Source: Flavobacteriales bacterium
GTDB lineage: Bacteria; Bacteroidota; Bacteroidia; Flavobacteriales_D; Sanyastnellaceae
Direction: 5' to 3'
Length of the DNA stretch: 64,000 nucleotides
NCBI GenBank assembly: GCA_947456965.1
Contig: CANGTU010000001.1
Location: 62,001-126,000, forward strand
Shown here: one piece after another, positions 34,134-42,251 of the stretch
Position numbering within the stretch: position 1 is the first letter of the stretch
How the letters are laid out: each line of letters starts with the position of its first letter
Notes under the pieces: model-generated
The model's input: the letters and a program-made list of their open reading frames with translations, nothing else
Told to the model about the DNA's origin: nothing
Databases searched by the model: none
Translations under genes and position numbers: made by a program

Positions 34134-36581
34134 ATGAACAACCTTATGTATATCGTACCGGCTCTCGGACTGATCGGGCTGCTGGTCATGGTGATCAAAT
34201 CCCGTTGGGTTTCTGCTCAGCCTGCTGGTAACGAGCGGATGCAGCAGATCGCCGGCTACGTAGCCGAAGGTGCTATGGCCTTCCTGAAAGCCGAATACCG
34301 CATTCTGGCCATTTACGTGGTTCTGGCCGGCACAGCGCTTGGCTTCCTTTCCACGCAGGTCAAGACATCGCATTATCTCATCGTGGTAGCGTTTGTGCTC
34401 GGATGTCTTTTTAGTGCCATTGCTGGATTTATCGGTATGCGCATTGCAACCAAAGCCAATGTGCGCACAACAGAAGCTGCCCGCACCTCGCTGTCCAAGG
34501 CGCTCAAGGTATCCTTTACCGGCGGCACGGTGATGGGACTTGGAGTGGCATCTCTCGCTGTCCTCGGTTTGAGTATGTTGTTCATTCTGTTCTTTATCTT
34601 CTTTATGGACGGAAGTATGGCTAACGGCTCTACTGATGCCATGACTCAGGTGCTGGAAGTTCTTGCAGGGTTCTCAGTGGGCGCAGAGTCCATCGCTCTG
34701 TTTGCCCGGGTGGGTGGAGGAATTTACACCAAGGCAGCTGACGTAGGCGCTGACCTCGTGGGCAAGGTGGAGGCAGGTATTCCGGAGGACGATCCCCGGA
34801 ATCCGGCAACGATTGCCGATAATGTGGGTGACAACGTTGGTGATGTAGCCGGTATGGGCGCCGATCTCTTCGGTTCATACGTCGCCACAGTGCTCGCGTC
34901 CATGGTGCTCGGAAACTATGTGATCCGCGACTTTATCGGTGGTGGCGGCAGTCTGGAAGGCATCCCCATGGACGGTATGGGGCCTATTTTGCTTCCGCTG
35001 TCGATCGCAGCTGTAGGTCTTCTGGCCTCGATTGTATCCAGCTACTTTGTGCATGTGAAAGACAATGCGAAGGCCGATACCAATACTGTGCAAGGTGCGC
35101 TCAACATCGGAAACTGGCTGTCCATTGTTATCTCTCTATTCGCCTCTTATTTTCTGATTGAATGGATGCTGCCCGCCGAAATGACCATGGAGGTATTCGC
35201 ATCCGGTGCGAAGTCCATGACCACAACCTCCAGCACCAACGTGTTCTGGGCCGTGGTCATCGGTATGTTCGTGGGTGCGGCCATTTCGTTTATCACCGAA
35301 TACTACACCGGTCTTGGAAAAAAGCCGGTGCTGGGCATCGTTCAGAAATCAGCTACAGGTGCTGCCACCAATATCATTGCCGGACTTGGCACCGGAATGC
35401 TGTCGACCGCTTTTCCGGTGATTCTCTTCGCTGGAGCGATCTGGGGCGCCTACGCCTTCGCTGGCTTCTATGGGGTGGGTATTGCTGCTTCCGCGATGAT
35501 GGCCAACACGGCTATGCAGCTTGCCATTGATGCCTTCGGACCGATCGCCGACAACGCCGGCGGTGTGGCTGAAATGAGCGAACTCCCCGCTGAAGTGCGC
35601 GAGAAAACAGACATCCTCGATTCCGTTGGCAATACGACTGCAGCCATCGGAAAAGGCTTTGCTATTGCTTCCGCCGCATTGACCGCACTGGCACTCTTCG
35701 CGGCCTACGTCACCTTCACAGGCATCAACGGTATCAACATCTTCGAGGCGAAGGTTCTCGCAGCATTGTTCATCGGAGGGATGATTCCGGTGGTGTTCTC
35801 GGCTTTGGCCATGAACTCAGTGGGCAAGGCTGCGATGGATATGGTGAATGAAGTGCGCCGTCAGTTCCGCGAAATTCCAGGCATCATGGAAGGAAAGGCA
35901 ACTCCAGAGTATGGTCGTTGCGTAGAAATATCAACTAAAGCGGCACTGCGTGAAATGCTGTTGCCCGGTGTTATCACCATCGTCACGCCGATTATCGTGG
36001 GCCTTGTCATGGGTGCAGAGGCACTGGGTGCATACATGGCTGGTGTTACCGTGAGCGGCGTACTCTGGGCTATCTTCCAGAACAATGCAGGCGGTGCATG
36101 GGACAATGCCAAGAAGTCCTTCGAGAAAGGCGTTGAAATCAACGGCCAGACGTTCTACAAGAAATCAGATCCGCATAAGGCAGCAGTAGTTGGTGATACT
36201 GTTGGTGATCCGTTCAAGGATACCTCTGGGCCTTCAATGAATATTCTGATCAAGCTGACTTGTCTTGTGGGCCTCACGCTGGCTCCGCTACTGGGCGAGC
36301 ACGCCAGTCAGGTTGACCATTCCGGAGGTGATCGTTCATCAGTGAACATTTCTTACGAGATGGATGAGGCTGGTGTGATCTCGAAAGTTCAGAAAGACGA
36401 AAAAGGTCAGCTTATCATGTCGGAGGCATTCTACCCTACTGAAACCCGGGGAAGCTTTGTGGTTTTGACCACGAGGTATTCAGTAAACTCGGCTGGGGAA
36501 ACCGAGATGCTCCAGGATAAAGAAATGAGGCAGCTTACGGAGGAAGAGGCCATTGAACTGAGGACGGCCGTTTCGAAATGA
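34134..36581 (+). CDS. hppA: Ion-translocating membrane pyrophosphatase with C-terminal extension
   Basis: 815-residue inner-membrane pyrophosphatase that pumps H+ or Na+ with pyrophosphate energy. About 16 helices. Catalytic blocks: AARVGGG-type [56 protein letters not shown] (read in part), and [30 protein letters not shown]. The segment [10 protein letters not shown] carries alanine where K+-independent enzymes have lysine, so it should be the K+-stimulated class; H+ versus Na+ is not decided. The last about 93 residues after the final helix (723-815, polar and acidic) are beyond the usual end of the family and have a beta-strand-like repeat pattern. Stop overlaps the YceI gene start by four bases. 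Confidence 0.95.
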   Translation: MNNLMYIVPALGLIGLLVMVIKSRWVSAQPAGNERMQQIAGYVAEGAMAFLKAEYRILAIYVVLAGTALGFLSTQVKTSHYLIVVAFVLGCLFSAIAGFIGMRIATKANVRTTEAARTSLSKALKVSFTGGTVMGLGVASLAVLGLSMLFILFFIFFMDGSMANGSTDAMTQVLEVLAGFSVGAESIALFARVGGGIYTKAADVGADLVGKVEAGIPEDDPRNPATIADNVGDNVGDVAGMGADLFGSYVATVLASMVLGNYVIRDFIGGGGSLEGIPMDGMGPILLPLSIAAVGLLASIVSSYFVHVKDNAKADTNTVQGALNIGNWLSIVISLFASYFLIEWMLPAEMTMEVFASGAKSMTTTSSTNVFWAVVIGMFVGAAISFITEYYTGLGKKPVLGIVQKSATGAATNIIAGLGTGMLSTAFPVILFAGAIWGAYAFAGFYGVGIAASAMMANTAMQLAIDAFGPIADNAGGVAEMSELPAEVREKTDILDSVGNTTAAIGKGFAIASAALTALALFAAYVTFTGINGINIFEAKVLAALFIGGMIPVVFSALAMNSVGKAAMDMVNEVRRQFREIPGIMEGKATPEYGRCVEISTKAALREMLLPGVITIVTPIIVGLVMGAEALGAYMAGVTVSGVLWAIFQNNAGGAWDNAKKSFEKGVEINGQTFYKKSDPHKAAVVGDTVGDPFKDTSGPSMNILIKLTCLVGLTLAPLLGEHASQVDHSGGDRSSVNISYEMDEAGVISKVQKDEKGQLIMSEAFYPTETRGSFVVLTTRYSVNSAGETEMLQDKEMRQLTEEEAIELRTAVSK

Positions 36582-37390
36582 CGCGGCATGGGTCAGCAGT
36601 CATCACGGCCTCGCTCATTCTGATCGCCGTCGCCAGTTGCGGAAGGAAAGCAACGACTGCAGATCCGTGTGCTTGCGCTGACCATCGGTTCGGCGGATTG
36701 AGTGACTCGCTGCTCACGGCCTCCTGTGATTCGGCTATCCTCGCTGATCCTGAATTCGCCCGTTCATTTGACAAATGTCTGGCTGCCCGCCGAGCGGGTA
36801 CGGACACTTCATCTGTTCACATAGGCTCCTTAGATACTGCGGTGGCTGGTGGTGCCGGATTGACGTCCGGAAAGTATTTCTTCTCTCCGGAGACTTCAAA
36901 AGCGTTGTGGCGGGCATCGAAGGTTACCGGAACGCATGAGGGATCAATCCGGGTGAAATCAGGTTTTGTTGTCATACAAGGGGATGATATCGAAGCCGGT
37001 GAATTGGTGATGGACCTCACCTCTATTGGCGTGACTGATCTGAAGGGTGAAGACCGCGCCAAGCTTGAAGGGCATCTGCGAAGTGAGGATTTCTTTCAGG
37101 TGTCCAGCTATCCAGAGGCGGTTTTCACGTTAGTGCGTTCCCGCGCCGTTGGAAAACGTTCATATGAACTCACCGGCTCACTCACCATCCGGGGTGTGGA
37201 TAAAGACCAGACCATGGCTGTTGTGCTGGCGCAAGCCTCACCGGATGAGCTGGTCATCTCAGGTACCCTGGCCATTGACCGGACTCAGTATGGGATTCGG
37301 TTCCGTTCCGGTAAGTTCTTTGGCGACCTGGGCGATCAGGCCATTGATGATGTGTTCTATGTGACGCTGAACCTGAGGGCGCGTCGCTGA
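36578..37390 (+). CDS. YceI-family lipoprotein
   Basis: 270 residues. Lipobox VASCG at about residue 21, then a 60-residue linker and a YceI lipocalin-like domain (about 95-268): SKALWRASKVTGTHEGSIRVKSG, ELVMDLTSIGV, DRAKLEGHLRSEDFFQVSSYPEAVFTL and LTIRGVDKDQTM. YceI domains bind polyisoprenoid lipids such as isoprenoid quinones in a deep hydrophobic pocket. The mature protein should be tethered to a membrane in the periplasm. Starts with an ATGA overlap inside the stop of hppA, so it is translationally coupled to the pyrophosphatase. Convergent with the SGNH hydrolase, nine bases apart. Confidence 0.92.
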   Translation: MTRHGSAVITASLILIAVASCGRKATTADPCACADHRFGGLSDSLLTASCDSAILADPEFARSFDKCLAARRAGTDTSSVHIGSLDTAVAGGAGLTSGKYFFSPETSKALWRASKVTGTHEGSIRVKSGFVVIQGDDIEAGELVMDLTSIGVTDLKGEDRAKLEGHLRSEDFFQVSSYPEAVFTLVRSRAVGKRSYELTGSLTIRGVDKDQTMAVVLAQASPDELVISGTLAIDRTQYGIRFRSGKFFGDLGDQAIDDVFYVTLNLRARR

Positions 37391-37399
37391 GTCTGATGC

Positions 37400-38881
37400 C
37401 TACTTCAGAGCGGCATCGGGCTCTTTGAAAGCCGCAGTTCTTCCTGCTTTCCACGCTTCGTATTCAATATCGATGGCCCGGTGCAGGAGTTCGGCCATCT
37501 TGCGCGCACCCAATGGAGTAAAATGCGTGTGGTCTGGTCCGGCATAAGGTGGGTCACTCGCCACCCATGACACCATGGATTGGTTTCCTCCCATAACTTC
37601 ATACATGTCCCAGAATCCACATCCCTCCTCAAAAGCAGTTTCGCGCATGGCATCGCGCACGAACTCAAGCCCAGGCCACGTAACATAGTTTCCATCCACA
37701 CGGGTGCTCATGTCAGATGGTCCAATTACCAGAAAGGCCGCTTCGGGGGCAAGCCGCCGCAGCATTTTGATCTGGCTCCCGAAGAATGAGGCGTATTGCT
37801 CAGCTTGTTGCCTGGTTGTGACATAGGGCACCGAGTTTCCGCCAAATTGCATGATGATCAGCCGGGGTTTAAGGTCTGCGTATTCCGTGGAAATGTCGCG
37901 AGGATCAAGTCGCCGGAAAATGTTTCCATTGCTGCCGCGCAGGGCGATGTTGTCTACTCGTACACCTGGCTCACCTTCCAGCAGGATGGCGTGCACATCC
38001 GGGCTGTCGGGGCCGCGAAACTCGATGCGCAGCAGACGTGTTGAAGCGGTGCGGAACGTATGGCGGATAATCTGTCCGCTGGGGTCGTGTATTTCCCGGC
38101 TGATCAGGCTATCGTCGGCCAGTATTCGGATCTCAACCGGATACTGATGATATCCGAAGTAAACAGTGCCGGAAGAGTACTGCCTCGCTCGTTGTTTGGC
38201 TGTGTTGGAGGGAGATAGTTCAATCCAGCCGATCAAGGTGTCGGAGGGCTGAATGGATGAAGCCAGACGGTAGTCACTGAAACGGCCAAAGGAGCACAGA
38301 ACGCCATACCGGTTGTGCTCCACCTTACCTGTATCAAATCCATAGGCCGTATAGCGCTTCCAGTTGGAGCTTGCCCGGTGGCCCATGCTACCGGGTGGCG
38401 TGAGAGGAACAGGCGGGATCAGTCCGGGGCCACTGCCACCGAAGTCAGACTGCCATTGCTCCCTGAGAAAGCCCGTCATCCGGTCCATTTCAATCTGCGA
38501 GTCGCCGTAATGGAGCACATGGAATGATTGACCACCGGCAGCGGCGTCAAGGGCTTCAAAAAAAGGAAAGAACGGTGAACTGTCGCCATTCCGAAATTGG
38601 ATGGAGGTAATGCCCTGTCTGCGCTTCACGATGATATTCCCGCTGGCATCGCGCAGGCTGTCTCGGATGGATTGAAGAGAGTCGAGTCGAGTGAGATAAG
38701 CCCCCACGTCCAGCGGTTGCACTTCCATGCCGGGATGGAGCACGCTGCTGAGTGTCTTGAACCGGATCCTGAAAGCTCCGGATCCAATGCCCCGCGCGGG
38801 AATAACTGCCATAAGGAGAGCACTCAGAGCTCCCACACCGAGCAGGAGCAGGAGGGGAGTGAAGGGAGTCAGCTTCTTCAT
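37400..38881 (-). CDS. SGNH/GDSL hydrolase, membrane-anchored
   Basis: 493 residues from the ATG at 38881 (MKKLTPFTP); an upstream ATG at 38899 adds six residues. An N-terminal hydrophobic segment (about 8-28) anchors or exports it. The SGNH blocks are HYGDSQIEMDR (nucleophile Ser about 128), an Asn block MQFGGNSVP, and DHTHFTPLGARKMA for the catalytic Asp-His. A long insertion between the first two blocks (about 140-340) looks beta-rich and resembles the carbohydrate-binding module found in bacterial peptidoglycan O-acetyl enzymes. Likely an esterase acting on cell-wall or surface polysaccharide acetyl groups, but the substrate is inferred. Lies seven bases after the PorE-like gene on the same strand, so probably cotranscribed. 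Confidence 0.8.
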   Translation of the reverse strand: MKKLTPFTPLLLLLGVGALSALLMAVIPARGIGSGAFRIRFKTLSSVLHPGMEVQPLDVGAYLTRLDSLQSIRDSLRDASGNIIVKRRQGITSIQFRNGDSSPFFPFFEALDAAAGGQSFHVLHYGDSQIEMDRMTGFLREQWQSDFGGSGPGLIPPVPLTPPGSMGHRASSNWKRYTAYGFDTGKVEHNRYGVLCSFGRFSDYRLASSIQPSDTLIGWIELSPSNTAKQRARQYSSGTVYFGYHQYPVEIRILADDSLISREIHDPSGQIIRHTFRTASTRLLRIEFRGPDSPDVHAILLEGEPGVRVDNIALRGSNGNIFRRLDPRDISTEYADLKPRLIIMQFGGNSVPYVTTRQQAEQYASFFGSQIKMLRRLAPEAAFLVIGPSDMSTRVDGNYVTWPGLEFVRDAMRETAFEEGCGFWDMYEVMGGNQSMVSWVASDPPYAGPDHTHFTPLGARKMAELLHRAIDIEYEAWKAGRTAAFKEPDAALK

Positions 38882-38906
38882 AGCCTGAGATCGCATCACC
38901 GGAATG

Positions 38907-40871
38907 CTATTCAGTCACCTTGAACTCTGTTCTCCGGTTGCGGGCTCGTCCTTCCTCGGATTCATTGTCGGCTATGGGTTGGCTTTCACCATATCCCTTA
39001 TGGGTGAGTCGCGCAGCATCAATACCCCGGGAAATCAGGTATTCCACTACACTTCGGGCCCTGTTGTCGGACAGCTGCCGGTTGGTTTCATCGCTGCCCA
39101 CATTATCGGTATGGCCACCAATTTCCACTTTTCTTGCGGGATTGGCCTGGAGGAGGGCCACGAGCTTGTCGAGTTCAACCCTCGATTCAGAACGCAGGTC
39201 GAAGCTGTTCGTTTCGAAAAAGACGTTTTCGAGCACGATCTGGGCACCTGGCCTGAGCTTCTGTAGTCGCACATCGAGTTCGTATGGTTTGAGTCCTGTG
39301 TAGGATTTCAGGGAGAAGTTCTCGCTGTGGAAGAGGTAACCCTCTTTGCTCACATTGAGGGCATAGTCCCGCCCGCTGGGAATACACAGCAGGAACTTAC
39401 CGTCGGAAGCACCGGAGTAAGATTGGGTAATCACTTTACCGCTTTCGAGGTCAATCAACTCGAGATGTGCTTCGAGTCGTTTGAAGCTCAGCTTGTCCTG
39501 CACTACCCCCTGCACGTAAGTGACTGGCAGTGGACGTGCACCGGGATGCAGCTCAAACTGATACAGATCGAGACCGCCATAGCCTCCGTCGCGTTCACTG
39601 GCGAAGAGTGCGATGGAGCCGTCGCGCGTTACCTGAAGTGAGTTCTCATCTCTGAAGGTATTGATCGGATAGCCCAGGTTCACCGGAGCATCCCATGTGC
39701 CATCGGGGAGCATGCTGCTCCGGTAGATATCGAGTCCGCCCATACCGGGATGTCCGTTACTGCTGAAGTATAGCGTACGGCCATCGGGATGAATCATGAC
39801 GCTCTCCTCCTGAAAGTCGGTGTTCACCCTTCCCGGAACTTTCTGTGGCGAGCTCCATTTCCCCTGGTCATTCAGGTAGCAGTAATAAATATCCTGTTCA
39901 ACAGGACCTCGTGCAGAGCGCTTTCCACGAATGAAGTAGAGCGTTTGACCGTCGGCTGAATAACTGGGCTGACTTTCCCAGGATCCGGTGTTCACGCCTT
40001 GTCCGAGGTTACCGGGTGCCGACCAACCCGTGGCGGTCTTGTAGGAATAAAAAAGATCACAACTCCCTACGCCCTGGCGCGAGCCTCCCCACGAGCCATC
40101 CGCCAGTTCACATGCAGTGAAGATCAGCGTCTGTCCATCCGCACTGAGTGTAGGAGCACCTTCATTTTGGGGTGTATTGATTTCTCGCAAGGGATCTGCC
40201 ATAAGCCACTGGCTACCCTGGCGGCTGGAAATAAAAAAATCCTCCTGCTTGCCCTGCCATGCGCGCTCATCTTTCACCAGACGGGTAAAGAGCAGGGTGT
40301 TTTGGTCAGCCGTGATGCAGGGGTAGTATTCATCGCGATCTGTATTGACCCCTTCGCCCATATTGACCGGCTCAAACGGAACAGGGTTAGCGATGGCACG
40401 TTTCGCAAAAATGCAACTGGAGAGGATCAGCTGCGCCCGCTTCTCCATGCGCCTGTCGTTTTTAGGATAGGGCATGTATGCAGATACGGACTGCTCTGCT
40501 TCCACGTAATTGCCTTCAGCGAAGTAACACTCGGCCAGCATCAGCCAGCCTTCGGGATAAAAGTCTGCCTTCGTATTGAGCGCCGCTTTCAAGGGAGCAA
40601 TAGCCCGGCTGGTCTGCCCACTTTCATCATAGACCTGTGCGAGCATGAACTGGGCTTCCAGGAATTCGGGTTTGGTGGCGGTGATTTCTTCGAGTAGTTG
40701 AAGTGCCAAACCGGTTTCCCGCATATTGTAGTGGGCGAGAGCTTCTTCGTAAAGCTTGATGGCCTTCTTGTCGCGTATGGAGTATTCCTTATTTGGCTGT
40801 GCCCACACCGCTCCGGAAATGCCCGGCAGGAGTGCGCAGAATAGGAGTGCTGTGCGGATAGAAGGAGTCAT
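38907..40871 (-). CDS. PorE-like T9SS protein: TPR, PD40 propeller and OmpA domain
   Basis: 654 residues with signal peptide (cleavage near AVWAQ). Domains in order: TPR-type helices about 35-150 (LYEEALAHYNMRETGLALQLLEEI and following), a PD40/WD40 propeller about 180-450 (DEYYPCITADQNTLLFTR, GAPTLSADGQTLIFTA, WESQPSYSADGQTLYFIR, ESVMIHPDGRTLYFSSNGHPGMGGLDIYRS, ENSLQVTRDGSIALFASERDGGYGGLDLYQ in part), a carboxypeptidase-regulatory-like domain about 460-535, and a C-terminal OmpA peptidoglycan-binding domain (VFFETNSFDLR ... GHTDNVGSDETNRQLSDNRA). That order is the one described for PorE of the type IX secretion system. It would bind peptidoglycan in the periplasm. Here the signal is a normal type, without a lipobox cysteine. 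First gene before the SGNH hydrolase. Confidence 0.85.
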   Translation of the reverse strand: MTPSIRTALLFCALLPGISGAVWAQPNKEYSIRDKKAIKLYEEALAHYNMRETGLALQLLEEITATKPEFLEAQFMLAQVYDESGQTSRAIAPLKAALNTKADFYPEGWLMLAECYFAEGNYVEAEQSVSAYMPYPKNDRRMEKRAQLILSSCIFAKRAIANPVPFEPVNMGEGVNTDRDEYYPCITADQNTLLFTRLVKDERAWQGKQEDFFISSRQGSQWLMADPLREINTPQNEGAPTLSADGQTLIFTACELADGSWGGSRQGVGSCDLFYSYKTATGWSAPGNLGQGVNTGSWESQPSYSADGQTLYFIRGKRSARGPVEQDIYYCYLNDQGKWSSPQKVPGRVNTDFQEESVMIHPDGRTLYFSSNGHPGMGGLDIYRSSMLPDGTWDAPVNLGYPINTFRDENSLQVTRDGSIALFASERDGGYGGLDLYQFELHPGARPLPVTYVQGVVQDKLSFKRLEAHLELIDLESGKVITQSYSGASDGKFLLCIPSGRDYALNVSKEGYLFHSENFSLKSYTGLKPYELDVRLQKLRPGAQIVLENVFFETNSFDLRSESRVELDKLVALLQANPARKVEIGGHTDNVGSDETNRQLSDNRARSVVEYLISRGIDAARLTHKGYGESQPIADNESEEGRARNRRTEFKVTE

Positions 40872-40974
40872 ACGGACTGTGTTGACGCAAGTTTCGAGCC
40901 TAAATGTAACGGCGGCTTGTAGTGTGGTTTCGGCTTGCTCAGGCTTTTGTTAACAGGGCCAGGAGGACAGTCTG

Positions 40975-40982
40975 TATCATTG
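40975..40982 (+). promoter_or_regulatory. Candidate -7 element (TATCATTG) four bases before a start codon
   Basis: One mismatch from TAnnTTTG, followed by CGCC and the ATG at 40987, again predicting a leaderless transcript. A TTTG at 40946-40949 is the nearest -33 candidate, at 25 bp. Confidence 0.35.
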
Positions 40983-40986
40983 CGCC

Positions 40987-41496
40987 ATGAAGCGTATCGG
41001 ATTGCTCTCGGATACTCACGGCTTTCTCGACGATCGGGTCATGGTGCACTTTGCAACGTGTGATGAAATCTGGCACGCAGGTGACATTGGTTCGTTGGGG
41101 GTACTCGACAGACTCAGGCAGTTCAAGCCAACCCGCGCGGTGTATGGGAATATTGATGATGCGGTGATTCGTCGGGAAACCAGGGAGCACGAGCGATGGA
41201 ATTGTGAAGGCCTCGACGTATGGATTACGCATATAGCCGGCAGGCCTGGCAACTATGCCGCACATATCAGAGCTGCACTGCGGTCAAACCCACCGGGATT
41301 GCTGGTATGCGGACACTCTCACCTGTGTCTTGTGCAGACCGATCCTTCCGGACATTTCATGTACATGAATCCCGGGGCTGCCGGCAGGCATGGCTTCCAT
41401 AAGGTGCGCACTTTACTTCGATTTGAAGTGGATGCAGGAAAATTGCGCAATCTGGAAGTGATCGAGCTCGGATCACGCATTGCATCTGCTACTTGA
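40987..41496 (+). CDS. YfcE/MJ0936-type metallophosphoesterase
   Basis: 169-residue calcineurin-like phosphoesterase. Metal-binding blocks: LLSDTHG at the start, HAGDIG, VYGNIDD, WITHIAG and VCGHSH, all in order and intact. Small enzymes of this type hydrolyse phosphodiesters in vitro; natural substrate unknown. Cytoplasmic. Its last eight bases overlap the end of the convergent DUF2490 gene. Upstream of it the promoter is described separately. Confidence 0.93.
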   Translation: MKRIGLLSDTHGFLDDRVMVHFATCDEIWHAGDIGSLGVLDRLRQFKPTRAVYGNIDDAVIRRETREHERWNCEGLDVWITHIAGRPGNYAAHIRAALRSNPPGLLVCGHSHLCLVQTDPSGHFMYMNPGAAGRHGFHKVRTLLRFEVDAGKLRNLEVIELGSRIASAT

Positions 41497-42214
41497 AGCG
41501 CTTGGTCCACGTCACCAGCAAAGCGTGGATGTAATCAGGCTGACTGCGGCGGATCTGCCGCTGCAGCATATACCCGATGTCGAGAGATTGTTGCTTCCCG
41601 GTGTCCCGTTTGACTACCAGCACATACCTCGTGCGGTGCAGAAAATCTTCTTCAGGCGGGCGATAACCGATGCGGAGGTAGCCTTCCCACGAGGCCTGTA
41701 TCGACCATTTGTCTGTGATTTCGCGGCGCAGTGAAGTTTTGTTGCGGAAGAACCAGGATCCTTCAGCGCTGCGTTGGTCTTCCAGATCACTTTGAAGCTG
41801 GTTCCGGTTAGCTATGCGCCATTGACCGAAACGCTTATCATAGGTGATGCTGCCATACCACTGCTGCCGGAATGACCAGTAGGGTACACGCTCACGGTCT
41901 CCTTCATTCTTGAAGTTGAAACTCACGCCGGTGGCAAATGCCCAGCGCTTCCCAGGTGCGTACTCAGCACCCATATCGAGATAGGTGTAATGCGGCTGGG
42001 TAAAGTTCTCGTTGATGCGCACCTGAGTTTTCGTGTAAGCATCAAGGCGCTTGCTGATCTTGTATTGCAAGTCCATAGTGATCCAGGCGGCGGCATCCTG
42101 TGTTTGCGAATAACCTGGCACTGCTGAGAGCATCCACAGCAAAAGAGCAACCCCGGGCAGTTTGCAACAATCTGCGACCGGTTGACAATAAATATGAAAT
42201 ACCGATGGTTTCAC
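41489..42214 (-). CDS. DUF2490 outer-membrane beta-barrel-like protein
   Basis: 241 residues with a signal peptide (cleavage near VPGYSQ). The mature part matches DUF2490: AAAWITMDLQYKISKRLDAYTKTQVRINEN, then alternating aromatic strands (FNFKNEGDRERVPYWSFRQQWYGSI, FRNKTSLRREITDKWSIQASWEGYLRI) and a final FLHRTRYVLVVKRDT ... LVTWTKRF. The C-terminal aromatic residue and strand pattern fit a small outer-membrane barrel of unknown function, which Bacteroidota often carry. Overlaps the phosphoesterase gene tail to tail by eight bases. Divergent from the large ZU5-like gene with 37 bases between starts. Confidence 0.85.
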   Translation of the reverse strand: MKPSVFHIYCQPVADCCKLPGVALLLWMLSAVPGYSQTQDAAAWITMDLQYKISKRLDAYTKTQVRINENFTQPHYTYLDMGAEYAPGKRWAFATGVSFNFKNEGDRERVPYWSFRQQWYGSITYDKRFGQWRIANRNQLQSDLEDQRSAEGSWFFRNKTSLRREITDKWSIQASWEGYLRIGYRPPEEDFLHRTRYVLVVKRDTGKQQSLDIGYMLQRQIRRSQPDYIHALLVTWTKRFK

Positions 42215-42251
42215 GTTTTGCTGTCGTCTTTGTCCCCAAATACACTTACGA

